Below, in pieces: positions 12,701-23,004 of a DNA stretch of 64,000 bases. The stretch is from Clitoria ternatea (taxonomy: Eukaryota; Streptophyta; Magnoliopsida; Fabales; Fabaceae), in contig CM075669.1 of the NCBI GenBank assembly GCA_037962975.1, forward strand, positions 108,020,501-108,084,500, read 5' to 3'. Position 1 is the stretch's first letter, and the number at the start of each line of letters is the position of its first letter. The position numbers and the translations under genes were made by a program. The notes beneath the pieces were generated by a model. The model worked only from the letters and a program-made list of their open reading frames with translations. It made no database searches and was not told the origin of the DNA.

Positions 12701-13584
12701 TCCTAGATCAAATGCTTTACGTGCAGCTGCAACTGCTCGGTCAACATCTTCAGAGTGACCCTCAGCAACATGAGCAATCACTTCCCCTGTCCTAGGATCC
12801 AACGTTGGAAATGTTTTACCTGAAACCATAAGAATCCCAAAAATAACATACCCAAATTTTTTTTATTTTTTATTTTTTTAATTTCATCTTTTTCTTAGTC
12901 AAAACTCAAAAGCTCAATTTTTTGTCAAAAAGATGAAGGAAAGGGTGCAAAGACAAAGACAAATCAAGATTAAGGAGGAGGGGATGAAAAAGACACTCAC
13001 CAGAAGCAGCATCTACGAATTTTCCATCAATTAAGAGCTGGGTGTGTTCTACTTGAACCGCAGGTTTAATGGGTTCTTCTTCAATGGCAGTAGCAGTGCT
13101 GTATTTAGACACTCTTGCACCCAGGTAACCTTTCCCACCTGAAAAGTTTACTTCTTTTAATTTTAATTTTGATGGGTTTTAGCAGGACATAGCTTTCACA
13201 GGAAATGAAGTCTTAGGTGAAATAAGAAAATCTACAAAAGTACAGTTAATGAAGGAAACAGAGGGGAGGACCCATCCACGTAAGAGACAAGTAATAATTG
13301 ACAACTCAGAAGCATTGAATAAAACTATTTTTACACAAAGTTTTTCGTATCCCAGTTTCCCATTTGTCTTTCTTTCACAACATCAACAATCATCTTGAAG
13401 AGAAGTGAACAAAAAAAGACAGCAAATTACTTCATTTTTTTTTTAATAAGGAAAACGATGCGATCACCCCTACAAACTGGGATATGGTAAAGAGCACATG
13501 TTATCTACCTCGAGAAAAGGAGGAGGAAGAAGAAGAAGAAAAGGAACGAGAGATGAGCCTTGAGATCTTGATTGAAGAAGCCAT
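9779..13584 (-). CDS. ALDH2B: Mitochondrial-type aldehyde dehydrogenase (ALDH2 family), 11 exons
   Basis: Family role: NAD-dependent oxidation of acetaldehyde and other aldehydes to acids, as a tetramer in mitochondria. Exons on the minus strand: 13584-13509, 13138-13001, 12819-12677, 12543-12390, 12298-12069, 11944-11855, 11540-11367, 11278-11141, 10837-10700, 10184-10123, 10052-9779. All introns are GT-AG. The joined frame is 1617 nt, 538 residues, no internal stop, the usual length for plant ALDH2B. The start MASSIKISRLISRSF plus a Ser run looks like a mitochondrial presequence. Active-site residues are present: Asn206 in PWNF, Glu305 in VTLELGGKSP, Cys339 in GQCCCAG, with the family spacings. 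The NAD-fold motif FTGST begins at 280. The protein ends in PAWL. The last intron is phase 2 and only 70 nt. Intron 6 carries a SINE-like insert. It is the only intact host gene seen here; whether the orthologue is ALDH2B4 or 2B7 cannot be told. Confidence 0.96.
11725..11812 (+). repeat. tRNA-derived SINE-like insert in ALDH intron 6
   Basis: tggctcagttgg (11731-11742) matches a pol III A box and gtttgattccc (11784-11794) a B box, followed by a g/a run. It is antisense to the gene and far from the splice sites, so it should not disturb the mRNA. Ends and target duplication were not determined. Confidence 0.5.
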
Positions 13585-13627
13585 AATAATAAAGAATGAT
13601 ATTGCCCCTGTTTCTTGTTTCTTGTTT

Positions 13628-13636
13628 CTTTATATA
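13628..13636 (-). promoter_or_regulatory. ALDH TATA box
   Basis: tatataaag on the minus strand, about 45-55 bp upstream of the ATG at 13584. Transcription would start near 13600, giving a very short 5' UTR. No other in-frame upstream ATG fits the transit-peptide start. Confidence 0.7.
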
Positions 13637-14082
13637 AAAATACGCCACCAACCCATGCCCAATGCGTTGGGTATCCCATGCGAATAGACTCACTCGTTTT
13701 TTCTATTACATTTATGTATTATTTAATTTTTTCTAAGTATTTATTTGACCATAATATAAACGTAGTATCATTTTTTTTTTATTTACCAAATAACAGTTTA
13801 TACGAGTCATCTGCTGCTCTTCATGCGTGGGTTGTCCAGATTCGGAATCCGAGCGGCACGTCTTATCCAACACATATTTTAACTCAATGTGCAGTCATGC
13901 ACTGAGTAGATTAATATTGGAAAGAATTTAACAAAATAAACAGTATAATTCTAATCCATTATATACCCATATGTTTCTATTTAACTATAGATAAAAATTT
14001 TATTATTTTCATTTAATTATTTATTTAGAATTTTTAAAGTGTATTAATTATTGTTCTCCAAATAATACTTTTATAAGTATTA

Positions 14083-14087
14083 AAAAT
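14083..14087. other. Target-site duplication, element II, left copy
   Basis: aaaat here and at 47170-47174 directly abut the two LTR ends of element II. This pairing is what links the left LTR half at 14088 to the LTR at 46547. Confidence 0.85.
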
Positions 14088-14400
14088 TGATCTGGTCTCG
14101 ATACCGGTACATGGGTAAGGTGGTAATTTCATCCGTTCTTACTTGGTTACCGGTGTCGCAGTTAAACTTTCGAACTATAAACCCGTATCAGATGTTCTTC
14201 TATACTGGTATGTTCAGGTCAGCACCTCGCACACTGAAAAACGTCCATGTCACCTGACAAAAAGTATAAGGTACAGGTGCAGGGAAACGTTCGCAACAGA
14301 CGCGGAGCCACCCGAATCGTGTGTCAAAATCGTACACTGCATAGTGTACGATTGGTCCCCTAGCCCTAACAGACTCTTCACTCTCCGCATGCATGTATAT
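14088..14400 (+). repeat. Element II 5' LTR, left half
   Basis: Aligns with 46547-46859. Breaks off at gcatgcatgtatat, the first part of the LTR TATA box. The rest continues at 31414. Confidence 0.92.
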
Positions 14401-15142
14401 TGATCCGGTCTTGATACCGGTATCCGATCTGTAAGACATATTTCAACGTCTTTATCAAGACGTCAACGTGTAACCGGTGTCATCGGTATACATCCGGACT
14501 CTAATTCCGTATCAGGCGCTCTCCCTATACCGGTTGTCCAGGATAACACCATGACACCGGATAATGTATACGTCACTACGCAAAAGACAGAAGGCATTAC
14601 TACAGGGACCGATCAATAATTCCCTGCACTACGAGCCAAAATCTGCTCACGGGAATGGTCAATTTGTCCCTTAATTCTAGCCTATACTCCCTACGCTCAA
14701 TATAAAATAGCCACTTGACCCAATCATACTGGTAAGTGTGCAATAAAATAATAATTTAAGTCGTTATTGGAGGTTAGTGGTTCCCCACTAACGGATCCTC
14801 GAATATCGAGCCAATCAGGTATATGAACTCTCTTCATCAACGAAGGGAAGGATTCTTTTTTGACTCTATCTACTTACAATTACTCTCTGAAAACATTCCT
14901 CACTTGGAATATCATCACTGACTTGAGCGTCGGAGAATCTTTGCAGGTGACACCACCTTTTGCCCACATCAACGCGTAAGGACGGTGTGAAGGACCTCCA
15001 GGACGCCCAATCCGCTCTCATCATACAAAGACATCGGATACATAAACCGGATACTCGTATAACCGGTCTTTAGAGAAGTAATCATATACTATTTGTGACT
15101 GACCAGACACCGGATCTCTTGACCCCGGTTCAGGACTGATCA
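14401..15142 (+). repeat. Element I 5' LTR
   Basis: Paired with 30667-31408. Contains a TATA-like tataaaatag at about 14702-14711. Rich in short ccggt motifs. Confidence 0.95.
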
Positions 15143-15161
15143 TTGGCACGCCCAGTGGGAC
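15143..15161 (+). promoter_or_regulatory. Element I primer-binding site
   Basis: ttggcacgcccagtgggac immediately follows the 5' LTR and is complementary to a tRNA 3' end ending in CCA. Which tRNA is not assigned. Confidence 0.7.
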
Positions 15162-15209
15162 ACGATAAAGTTATTCCCACCTCTCGTTTATAAAGTCTGA
15201 CCTTGCGTC

Positions 15210-16694
15210 ATGGAAGGCAATGGAAGAAACATATCTGATGGGCATGTAGAAGATGTGACGGCCCAAGAACAACCAGCGAACAGACGCTTGGTTTTTGAGT
15301 CACCTGTCGAGAGTTCAAGGAGAATGGTGCAAGTATCTACACCCGATCCAAGAGATGAGATGATACGAAAATTGATGGAGGAGTTAGTGGAGTTAAAACG
15401 CGAAAGACAGAACATGGGAGAGAAATCAATATCCTAAACTGGTGGGAGACACCATACAACTGACGGAGAAAAATCCACAACTTTCCAATACTCAAACATC
15501 CCCACGTTTGAGGGGAGAGAACAGACCCACGATTCCGATGATGGAGCCGCTCGGGGAAGGAGAGAGCTAATTACAACACCCCCTGTAACTTACAAGCTCA
15601 AAGTTCCTTTTTCAAGGAGACTTATGAGTGTCCATATCCCCAAACATCTTCAAACCACTCAGCCACTCTCCATTGGAAAGTATAACGGCGAAACTGATCC
15701 TACTAAGCACTTTGACGCTTACGTATTTGAAGCCATGTACTTAGGGGCTGATGAAGATGTGATGTGTCGAATGTTCCCACGGACATTATCAAAAGAGGCC
15801 CTCGGTTGGTTTAAAGGTTTACCTTCTGGATCCATAGATTCCTGGGCTGAAATGGCAGCTATTTTTGAAACTCACTTTGTCATCTCTAGAGATGTTCCCA
15901 GGACATCTCATACTTTAGCCCAAGTTAAGCAGGGTGAAAATGAAACCTTAAAGGATTTCCTGAAAAGGTTTTATAAGGAAGCATCCCTGGTTCCTAACCT
16001 CACAGAATCCATTAAGCTGCATATTGTTATCGAGGCGTTACAGCCAGGATCAGCTTTTGCTCTCTCATTAGCAAAGAGCCCACCAACAACATTTGAGAAA
16101 TTCAGGAAAAAGGCATCAAAGTACGTGAGTATAAAGATGCACCTAGAAGCTATGGCTGCAAAGAAAAAGCCACCAACACCACCTTCACAACCCTAGAAGG
16201 GTAAGGAGAAAACGAGGTCAGAACGTACGGAGAGGCCATTCACCAACCCCAAAGTTAATAACTCCTCTCCTCGACCTCAAGAAAGGCGTGTTAATTCCTT
16301 CAGCCATTATGCACCACTGTCAGCCAAGCCATCTCAGATTTTGAGAGAGGTTGGATGGCCAGCTTTCAGCATCTATGGCATTAGAAGGCCAGCCCCTATG
16401 AAAAGACCAGGGAATCCCCGTAAGTACTGTGATTTTCATGAACAGACAGGTCATTCCACTGATGAATGCCAAGCTCTAAAGAACGCAGTTGAAACGTTAA
16501 TTAGAGAAGGCAAATTAAAGCAATACCTGTTCAAAGAAAAATCCTTTGACGGGGCAGATCGGAATGAGAAAATAGAAAGAGATCTAGACGATGGGGATGA
16601 CAATAACCATAATCTGGTTAGAAAATTCTCTGCTGCGGAGAAACAAAAAGGTGCAATGACTGATGATACAGCACACAGAGATGACATGCCTTAG
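15210..16694 (+). pseudogene. Element I gag, interrupted by stops
   Basis: All blocks lie in one frame, starting at the ATG at 15210, with stops at 15435, 16194 and 16692. The first block (MEGNGRNISDGHVED) ends in a coiled-coil-like stretch. The second, at 15624-16196, is the Ty3-type gag capsid domain (EALGWFKGLPSGSIDSWAEM, FLKRFYKEA). The third (16341-16694) has the nucleocapsid-like CDFHEQTGHSTDEC motif, a CX8-type knuckle without a first CX2C. Element II has gag homologous throughout, so the stops are decay. The stop at 16194 is tag where element II has a sense codon. Confidence 0.85.
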
Positions 16695-16727
16695 CAACAG
16701 CATCAAGGCCGGCGTGAAGTCATTGAT

Positions 16728-17327
16728 ATGATCGCTGGAGGGTTCGCTGGGGGAGGAGCTTCAATTACAGCCCGGAAGAATCATCATAGAATGATTCTGT
16801 CTGTACAAGGAAAAGTTAAAGACAATCGTCCTTACAGAGGAGGGGTTGAAGCTCCAATAATCTCATTCTCTGATGAGGATTTTGGTCCTACCATTCCTGG
16901 TGGAGATGATGCTGTAGTCATCGTTGTAGTCATAGCTAACAAGGACGTCCGAAGAATCCTTGTTGACCAGGGAAGTTCCTATGATGTTATTTTTTATAAT
17001 TGCTTTAAAAAGATGGGTTTTAATGACTCAGACTTACAGCCTTACACACAGGAACTAACAACTTTCAATGGTGCAAAGCAACCAACAAAGGGATACCTTG
17101 ACACCCTTATCTCTTTTGAAGGTGAGCCAGGAGCCAGAACGGTTAAATCCCGAGTGCTGATAATCGATGTCGAGTCACCATTCAACGACATCATAGGACA
17201 CCCCACCCTGAATGCTATGGAGGCAGTCGTGTCAACTCACACCTCCTTATCAAGTTTATTGATAAAGACAATGTTGTTCCATCCATCCGAGGTGACCAAG
17301 AGATGGCCAGGTATTGTTACAACCTGA
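16728..17327 (+). pseudogene. Element I aspartic protease, frameshifted end
   Basis: Continues the gag frame. ILVDQGSSYDVIFYN at about 16957-17001 is the Tat-type retroviral aspartyl protease active site (DQGSS in place of DTG/DSG), and IIGHPTLNAMEAVVS follows. Against element II, one base is missing near 17235. This throws the true frame into the one that carries RT from 17303. The residues after about 17235 in this frame are therefore out of register. Confidence 0.8.
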
Positions 17328-20300
17328 GCCTGAATATGACAAAGTTGGAGGCATCCAACAAAAAGAGGAAACTCAATGATTCTGGGACAACTACTAGTTC
17401 TGTGAGCCTTGTCGACCTGGACCCTAGGGCGGATTTGCACATTGATCCGTCCAACCCATCAAAGCCCACACCGGATGGAAGTTCCAGGGACATCGTATTG
17501 GGAGATTCTCTAGAAAAGGTCACCCATATTAACGACAAGCTAGATACGGAAATGGAGCAGCGATTGTTGACGCTCCTACAGGAGTTCAAAGACCTCTTTG
17601 CATGGACTGCAGCCGATATGCTTGGCATAGATCCTACTTTCTGTTTTCATAAATTGTTCGTCTACCTAGAGACGAGACCGGTTGCCCAAAAGAAGAGAAG
17701 ATTGGGACCAGAGAAACAGAAAGCAGCTTGCCAACAAACTGAGGAATTGCTGAAGGCTGGATTTATCAGGGAAATCCGTTATTCCTCTTGGCTTTCAAAT
17801 GTAGTAATGGTCCGAAAAGCCAATGGCAAATGGAGAATGTGCATCGACTATGTGGACCTTAATCGTTGCTGTCCAAAAGATCCTTATCCTCTTCCTAACA
17901 TAGATCGAATGGTGGATGATTCCTCTGGTTATCAGTATCTGAGTTTCATGGATGCGTACTCAGGTTACAACCAGATTCTGATGTGCGAGGAGGATCAGGA
18001 GAAAACAGCTTTCATCAATGATCGTGGTGTCTTTTGCTACACCGTTATGCCCTTCGGCCTGAAAAATGCTGGGGCCACATACCAGCGCATAATCAATAAA
18101 GTGTTCAAGGGCATGCACACCAAACTTGTTGAGGTGTACATTGACGACATCATAGCCAAGACATCGGTTGGGGGTGATCATATTGAAGACCTACGCCAAG
18201 TGTTTATTCGCTTGAGAGAATTTAACATGAGGCCAAACCCATTGAAATGCACTTTTGCTGTCCCAGCTGGGAAGTTTTTGGGTTTCATGTTAACTCAATG
18301 CTGCATCAAAGCCAATCCAGGGAAGTGCCAAACGATTCTCAACATGCAGAGTCCAAAGAATCTGAGAGAAGTCCAATCCCTGAATGGCAAAGTAGCAGCC
18401 TTGGCACGGTTCATGCCAAAGATGGCTCACAGATCACTTCCTCTGCATAAAGTGCTGAAAAAGACCAAGAAATTCGAATGGGGACAGGAACAAGAACAAG
18501 CATTCCAAGAGCTTAAGGAGGTGTTGTCCAAACCTTCTATTCTTACAAAGCCTGACCCCGAGGACACGCTCATCCTATACTTGGCTATCTCAGACGAAGC
18601 TTTAGGCGTAGCCTTAGTAAAAGAAACTCCTGATGGACAGAGACCGGTCTATTTCACCAGCAAAACGTTACAAGGTGCTGAGATCCGGTATCAAAAAATT
18701 GAAAAAGCCGCCCTCGCTGTTGTTTGGGCCTCTCGACGGCTACGTCCGTATTTTCACGCACATCCGATCCTGGTAAGAATGGATCTGCCACTCCGCTCTA
18801 TGTTAATTAAGCCTGACCTCGCTGGTAGGATGATCAAATGGTCCATTGAACTCTCAGAGTTTGATATATCCTATGAACCTCGAGGCGCTATTAAAGCTCA
18901 GGTCCTTGCCGATTTCATTGTGGAAATGACAGGGATAGATCTAGATGCACCTTGTGTCCATTGGACCATCTATGTCGATGGTTCATCGAATCAAAAGGGC
19001 TCTGGAGCAGGTGTAGTTCTCGAAAGTGATGATGGAGTACACTTGGAGATCTCCCTTCGTTTTAATTTCAAAACTTCCAACAACCAAGCTGAATATGAAG
19101 CTTGCTTGGCCGGACTACGAGCTGCGATCGACATCGGAGCCTCTGAGGCGATACTATGCAGTGATTCACAACTTGTGATTTCACAAATTCTGGGAGACTA
19201 TCAAGCTCGTGAGCCTCAACTCCAACTGTACTTAAACTATGTCAAAGAGTTGAGAGAGAAATTCTCAAAAATAGAATTTAAACATGTTCCACGCGAAGAG
19301 AATACAAGAGCGGATATACTCTCCAGATTGGCAAGCACCAAAACACCAGGCAGCACCACAACGTTGGTCCAGAGTACACTGACATCGCCCAACATTCCTC
19401 TTTTCCCTTCTCTGAATGCCATAATGACCAATTCCCTTTATGGTCACACATGGATGGCCCCCTACATCCGTTATTTGGCCGATGGGCAGTTGCCTACTGA
19501 TGAGAAGGAAAAGAAGAGAATAAGGAGAGAACTGCCATACTTCACTATGATAGATGGTAACCTCTACAGAAGGACACTCTCAGTACCTTACTTAATCTAT
19601 CTGAGAGAGAATGAGGTACATGAAGTAATGGAGGAAGTGCACGAAGGACAATGTGGACACCACGCCGGAGGAAGAAGTCTGATGAGAAAAATCCTCAGAG
19701 CGGGATACTGGTGGCCCAGAATGAAGCAGGAATCCATTGACTTTGTCAAGAAATGCGATGCCTGCCAAAAATTCTCTAATCTTCACCACACACCGACAGA
19801 AGAACTCTTCACATCCGCTGTCCCGTGGCCGTTCTACCAATGGGGATTGGATATTTTGGGTCCTTTCCCAACTGCTCCTGGGGGCATCAAATATCTCATT
19901 GTAGGGGTCGATTATTTCACTAAGTGGATTGAAGCAGAGCCGGTGGTACATATTACGTCAGCCCGAACTCGTCGTTTTATGTATGAAAATATCATAACAC
20001 GATTCGGAGTCCCAGCACGGGTTGTCACAGACAATGGCACCCAATTCACGGACAGGAAATTTACAGATTTACTTGAAGGGTTAGGAATAACCCAAATATT
20101 TTCCTCCGTCGAACACCCCCAAACTAACAGCCAGGCTGAGGTGGCCAACAGGGAAGTGCTGAAAGGGCTGAAGAAACGTCTTGGTGAAGCCAAGGGCGGA
20201 TGGACAGACCAATTGTGTCACGTCCTTTGGGCATATCGCACAACGCCTCATTCTTCCACCAATGAATCCCCATATCGCCTGACCTATGGGGTGGAGGCAA

Positions 20301-20644
20301 TGATACCTGTGGAACTGCAAATTGCTTCTACCAGGGTCAAATACTTCTCTGAAGAAGGCAATTACGCTAATTTGGCATCAGAAATGGATGTCATACAAGA
20401 ACTCAGAGAAGACGCATTCATTAGAGATCAGGCCATCAAAGCCAAAGTCGCTCTTCGATATAACAAACGAGTCCAATCAAGGACTTCCAACATCGGAGAT
20501 TTGGTTTTGAGGAAAGCAAGTGTGGGAAATAAATTCGCTCATCAAGGAAAACTAGCCCCAAACTGGGAAGGCCCATACAGGGTATCTGAGATTGCTGGCA
20601 AAGGCTCCTACCGCCTTGAAAACCTTGATGGCACTCGAATCTGA
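17303..20644 (+). CDS. Element I RT / RNase H / aRNase H / integrase, 1113 residues open
   Basis: Copies the element RNA and inserts the DNA. Domains: RT about residues 120-330 with CIDYVDLN, FMDAYSGYNQI, VMPFGLKNAGATYQR and the YIDD box at 279-282; first RNase H-like connection about 385-500 (FEWGQEQEQAFQELK); a second, archaeal-type RNase H about 552-680 with its first Asp at 559 (IYVDGSSN); integrase zinc-binding region about 780-820 (GHHAGG to CDACQ); core with Asp850, Asp910, Glu946, a DD35E arrangement. The open frame starts after the protease frameshift, so the first ATG is not a natural start. A TGA at 20642 falls about 14 codons before the natural tag near 20684. This is the best preserved retroelement frame here. 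Confidence 0.93.
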   Translation: MARYCYNLSLNMTKLEASNKKRKLNDSGTTTSSVSLVDLDPRADLHIDPSNPSKPTPDGSSRDIVLGDSLEKVTHINDKLDTEMEQRLLTLLQEFKDLFAWTAADMLGIDPTFCFHKLFVYLETRPVAQKKRRLGPEKQKAACQQTEELLKAGFIREIRYSSWLSNVVMVRKANGKWRMCIDYVDLNRCCPKDPYPLPNIDRMVDDSSGYQYLSFMDAYSGYNQILMCEEDQEKTAFINDRGVFCYTVMPFGLKNAGATYQRIINKVFKGMHTKLVEVYIDDIIAKTSVGGDHIEDLRQVFIRLREFNMRPNPLKCTFAVPAGKFLGFMLTQCCIKANPGKCQTILNMQSPKNLREVQSLNGKVAALARFMPKMAHRSLPLHKVLKKTKKFEWGQEQEQAFQELKEVLSKPSILTKPDPEDTLILYLAISDEALGVALVKETPDGQRPVYFTSKTLQGAEIRYQKIEKAALAVVWASRRLRPYFHAHPILVRMDLPLRSMLIKPDLAGRMIKWSIELSEFDISYEPRGAIKAQVLADFIVEMTGIDLDAPCVHWTIYVDGSSNQKGSGAGVVLESDDGVHLEISLRFNFKTSNNQAEYEACLAGLRAAIDIGASEAILCSDSQLVISQILGDYQAREPQLQLYLNYVKELREKFSKIEFKHVPREENTRADILSRLASTKTPGSTTTLVQSTLTSPNIPLFPSLNAIMTNSLYGHTWMAPYIRYLADGQLPTDEKEKKRIRRELPYFTMIDGNLYRRTLSVPYLIYLRENEVHEVMEEVHEGQCGHHAGGRSLMRKILRAGYWWPRMKQESIDFVKKCDACQKFSNLHHTPTEELFTSAVPWPFYQWGLDILGPFPTAPGGIKYLIVGVDYFTKWIEAEPVVHITSARTRRFMYENIITRFGVPARVVTDNGTQFTDRKFTDLLEGLGITQIFSSVEHPQTNSQAEVANREVLKGLKKRLGEAKGGWTDQLCHVLWAYRTTPHSSTNESPYRLTYGVEAMIPVELQIASTRVKYFSEEGNYANLASEMDVIQELREDAFIRDQAIKAKVALRYNKRVQSRTSNIGDLVLRKASVGNKFAHQGKLAPNWEGPYRVSEIAGKGSYRLENLDGTRI

Positions 20645-20960
20645 AACAAGTGGAATACCCAAAACTTGCGCATTTACTATAGCTAGCTGCTGGAGCAACA
20701 TGCACTCTTTTCTCCTTACTTGAGATTGTTCAACGGAGAAATCATTATATCATAATCTCAGCTACGCTTTTATTGTAATTCTTATTTTTTACTCAATAAG
20801 AATCTCATACATCAACTTAACTCTTTCGAGTTTTTCTTATGCTGTGATTTTCAGTCTATCCAGCGTGCACAAACATATTCAGGATGGATGATCTCAACTA
20901 CCCATTCTGTAGTTGACGATGTAACTCCTCGAATATGCATGAATAATTGAAGACCTGGGC
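20645..20960 (+). other. Post-pol spacer of element I with one hairpin repeat
   Basis: Holds the lost last codons of integrase (to about 20686), AT-rich sequence and one hairpin unit at 20881-20920 (see the hairpin repeat array). No gene seen. Confidence 0.6.
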
Positions 20961-21430
20961 ACAGTAGGATTGGTCCTCTTGCAAAAACCATACCGAATCC
21001 CAGGAAAAGGGCGCAGTAGGATCAGGCCTTTATATAAGGTTGTACCGAACCCTATTCGAAGACCCAGATTGTAGGATAAAACCGAACTCTGGGTACGGTT
21101 AGTAGGTATGACCGAACACCGAAGAAGGCTTGGGCGCAGTAAGCTGGTTCTCTTTCAAGACCACGCTGAACCCCGAGTAACGGGCACAGTAGGTTCGGGA
21201 TTAGCCCTGATCTGAACCCCGTGTTGAAGACTCGGATTGTAGGATTGAATCGAACTCCGAGTATGACTAGTAGGTTTGACCGAATGTCGGTGAAGAACGG
21301 TTAGTAGGATTAAACCGAATGCCAAGAAAGACGTGGGTTGCAGGATTAAAACCGAACCCCAGTGAAAGGCTTGGACTGTAGGATCGAACCGAACTTCAAA
21401 ATACAACAAGTAAGTGACACCGAACTCTAA
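20955..21430 (+). repeat. Hypervariable tandem repeats 1 (gggcacagtagg / ccgaac type)
   Basis: About ten degenerate 45-65 bp units containing gcagtagga or tgtaggatt followed by accgaac and a short variable part. It sits between pol and the antisense gene. Such hypervariable 3' regions are characteristic of Tat/Ogre elements. Confidence 0.8.
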
Positions 21431-21479
21431 ATTTCCCAGAAGCACTTCTCCTGGAAATTCTTCAATCGGTAATACTTTC

Positions 21480-22290
21480 TGTTGAAATTCCTTATTCAAA
21501 GACTCGGGTCATATTTTATCAAAGCCCGACCCATTATTTCCGACTCAGGAATAATTCACTCGGGCATGTCTCTATCTGAGGCGTATTCACCCGAAGGATT
21601 CCGTTCGGAAATTCTCCATTCATTACTGCACCATGAAGGAATCAGAAATATTCCATTTAGTGCCATGTTGCATGTAAATTGGAAGTATTTTACTCGGCCT
21701 TTTTTCCTATTCAAAAATGCTCCACTCGGAGCTATGATATTCGAAAATGCTTCACTCAGTGAAATCGTTGAAAAGTATTTCCTTTAGGAATTCCCCACTC
21801 GAAAATACTTTCCCTTGGAATTCCTTACTCGGAAATGCTTCAAGTTCAATACTATACTATTAAAATTCTTCAGTCGGCAATATTTCATTGAAATCTGACT
21901 CACGAAGAATCAATCATCACTCTCATTAACCTTACTCGGAAATACTTTTCCTTAGAATTCCTTACTCGGATACACTTCAAATTTATTGCCCGACTCATGA
22001 ATTCTTTAAGTCGAAAATATTTCGCTTCGGAGTTTCAATAAGCAATACTCCACTAGGAAAAATTTGCACTCAGAAAATTTGAGCCTGAATAGAAACTCAA
22101 ATTGTAAGTCTAAACTCCGAGTACGGCAGAAGGATCACTCGGAAGCTTCCACCCAAGAAGGTTCACTCAGAAGAATTTCCACTCGGAGCTCTCACTCAGA
22201 GGAGTTTCCAGTCAGAATTCTCAATCAGAAGAACTCCCACTCGGTGTCCTCACTCGAAAGAAATTCCACTCGGAAATATCACTGGAAATC
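21480..22290 (+). repeat. Hypervariable tandem repeats 2 (actcggaaat type)
   Basis: Irregular 25-60 bp units around cttactcggaaatactt and, from 22080, ccactcggaa. The sense ORFs here are low-complexity and not credible genes. The same ctcgg core builds the Ogre-type LTR at 60838-62340. Confidence 0.8.
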
Positions 22291-22299
22291 GTCCTTGAT

Positions 22300-23004
22300 G
22301 AAAAATAAGACTCAGTTAAAATGTATATGCTTTTACTAAGCAACTTGAGGGGTAATGGAATTTCCCAGATGACATGGCCAGAACCAGCCTCACCCAGAGT
22401 CACTCATTCAGAGTCAGTTGCTCACTCGAAACTGATCACCCAATAATGCTTGGGGATAGTATCGAACAACTAACGCGTATTCCGAGTGATGAACACTTAG
22501 TAAAACGTTCTCACAATCATTCCCCCTCAAGATTAACATCGCAAGTCGTTCTTATGACAACAACATGTTTCCTAACAACGGCGACCCCCCCATTATGGTA
22601 CTTATAATCGAAAAGCCTAATCATCAAAGATTAAGGTGCGTCCTTTACCAGGATTATGTATGCCAAACATATGATTTAGGTAAACAATTTTGATACAATA
22701 AAAGATATTCTATCTTTTCTATCAAACCAAGCCTTTAGTTATTTAAGTACCTATACATGAGAACTAAACTTGTTTGCCGCTATCCGATGTAATATTTACG
22801 CGTCTACATCCAGATTAGATCATTACATATACAATGATTCTATTGAAATTACTCTCAACGGACAAACGTATAAAGCAAGTTGTATTTTCATTCGATCAAA
22901 TCATGAATTACATTAAAGAACTGATTCAGTAATCTGGAGCTGATCCCGGAACACAGCAGATTTGAATCAATAAAAACTACAAGACAAGGAAGGAACTATT
23001 TATG
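22300..23004. other. Spacer between tandem repeats and antisense gene A
   Basis: AT-rich, no credible ORF. Contains ggagctgatcccgg at 22938-22951, also present as ggagttgatcccgg at 27251-27264 before gene B, so it belongs to the duplicated module. It would hold the 3' UTR of gene A. Confidence 0.55.

Larger units (their letters stand above)
13600..14087. other. ALDH upstream region
   Basis: About 450 bp of ordinary sequence separates the likely ALDH start site from the Tat element II LTR at 14088. No second gene is seen. The Tat insertion thus caps the proximal promoter of ALDH. Confidence 0.6.

Noticed and set aside
13139..13508. Alternative ALDH start at the ATG-like codon in exon 2
   Set aside because: The methionine found by reading through intron 1 lies in intron sequence or out of register; exon 1 gives a normal transit peptide and a good GT-AG join.
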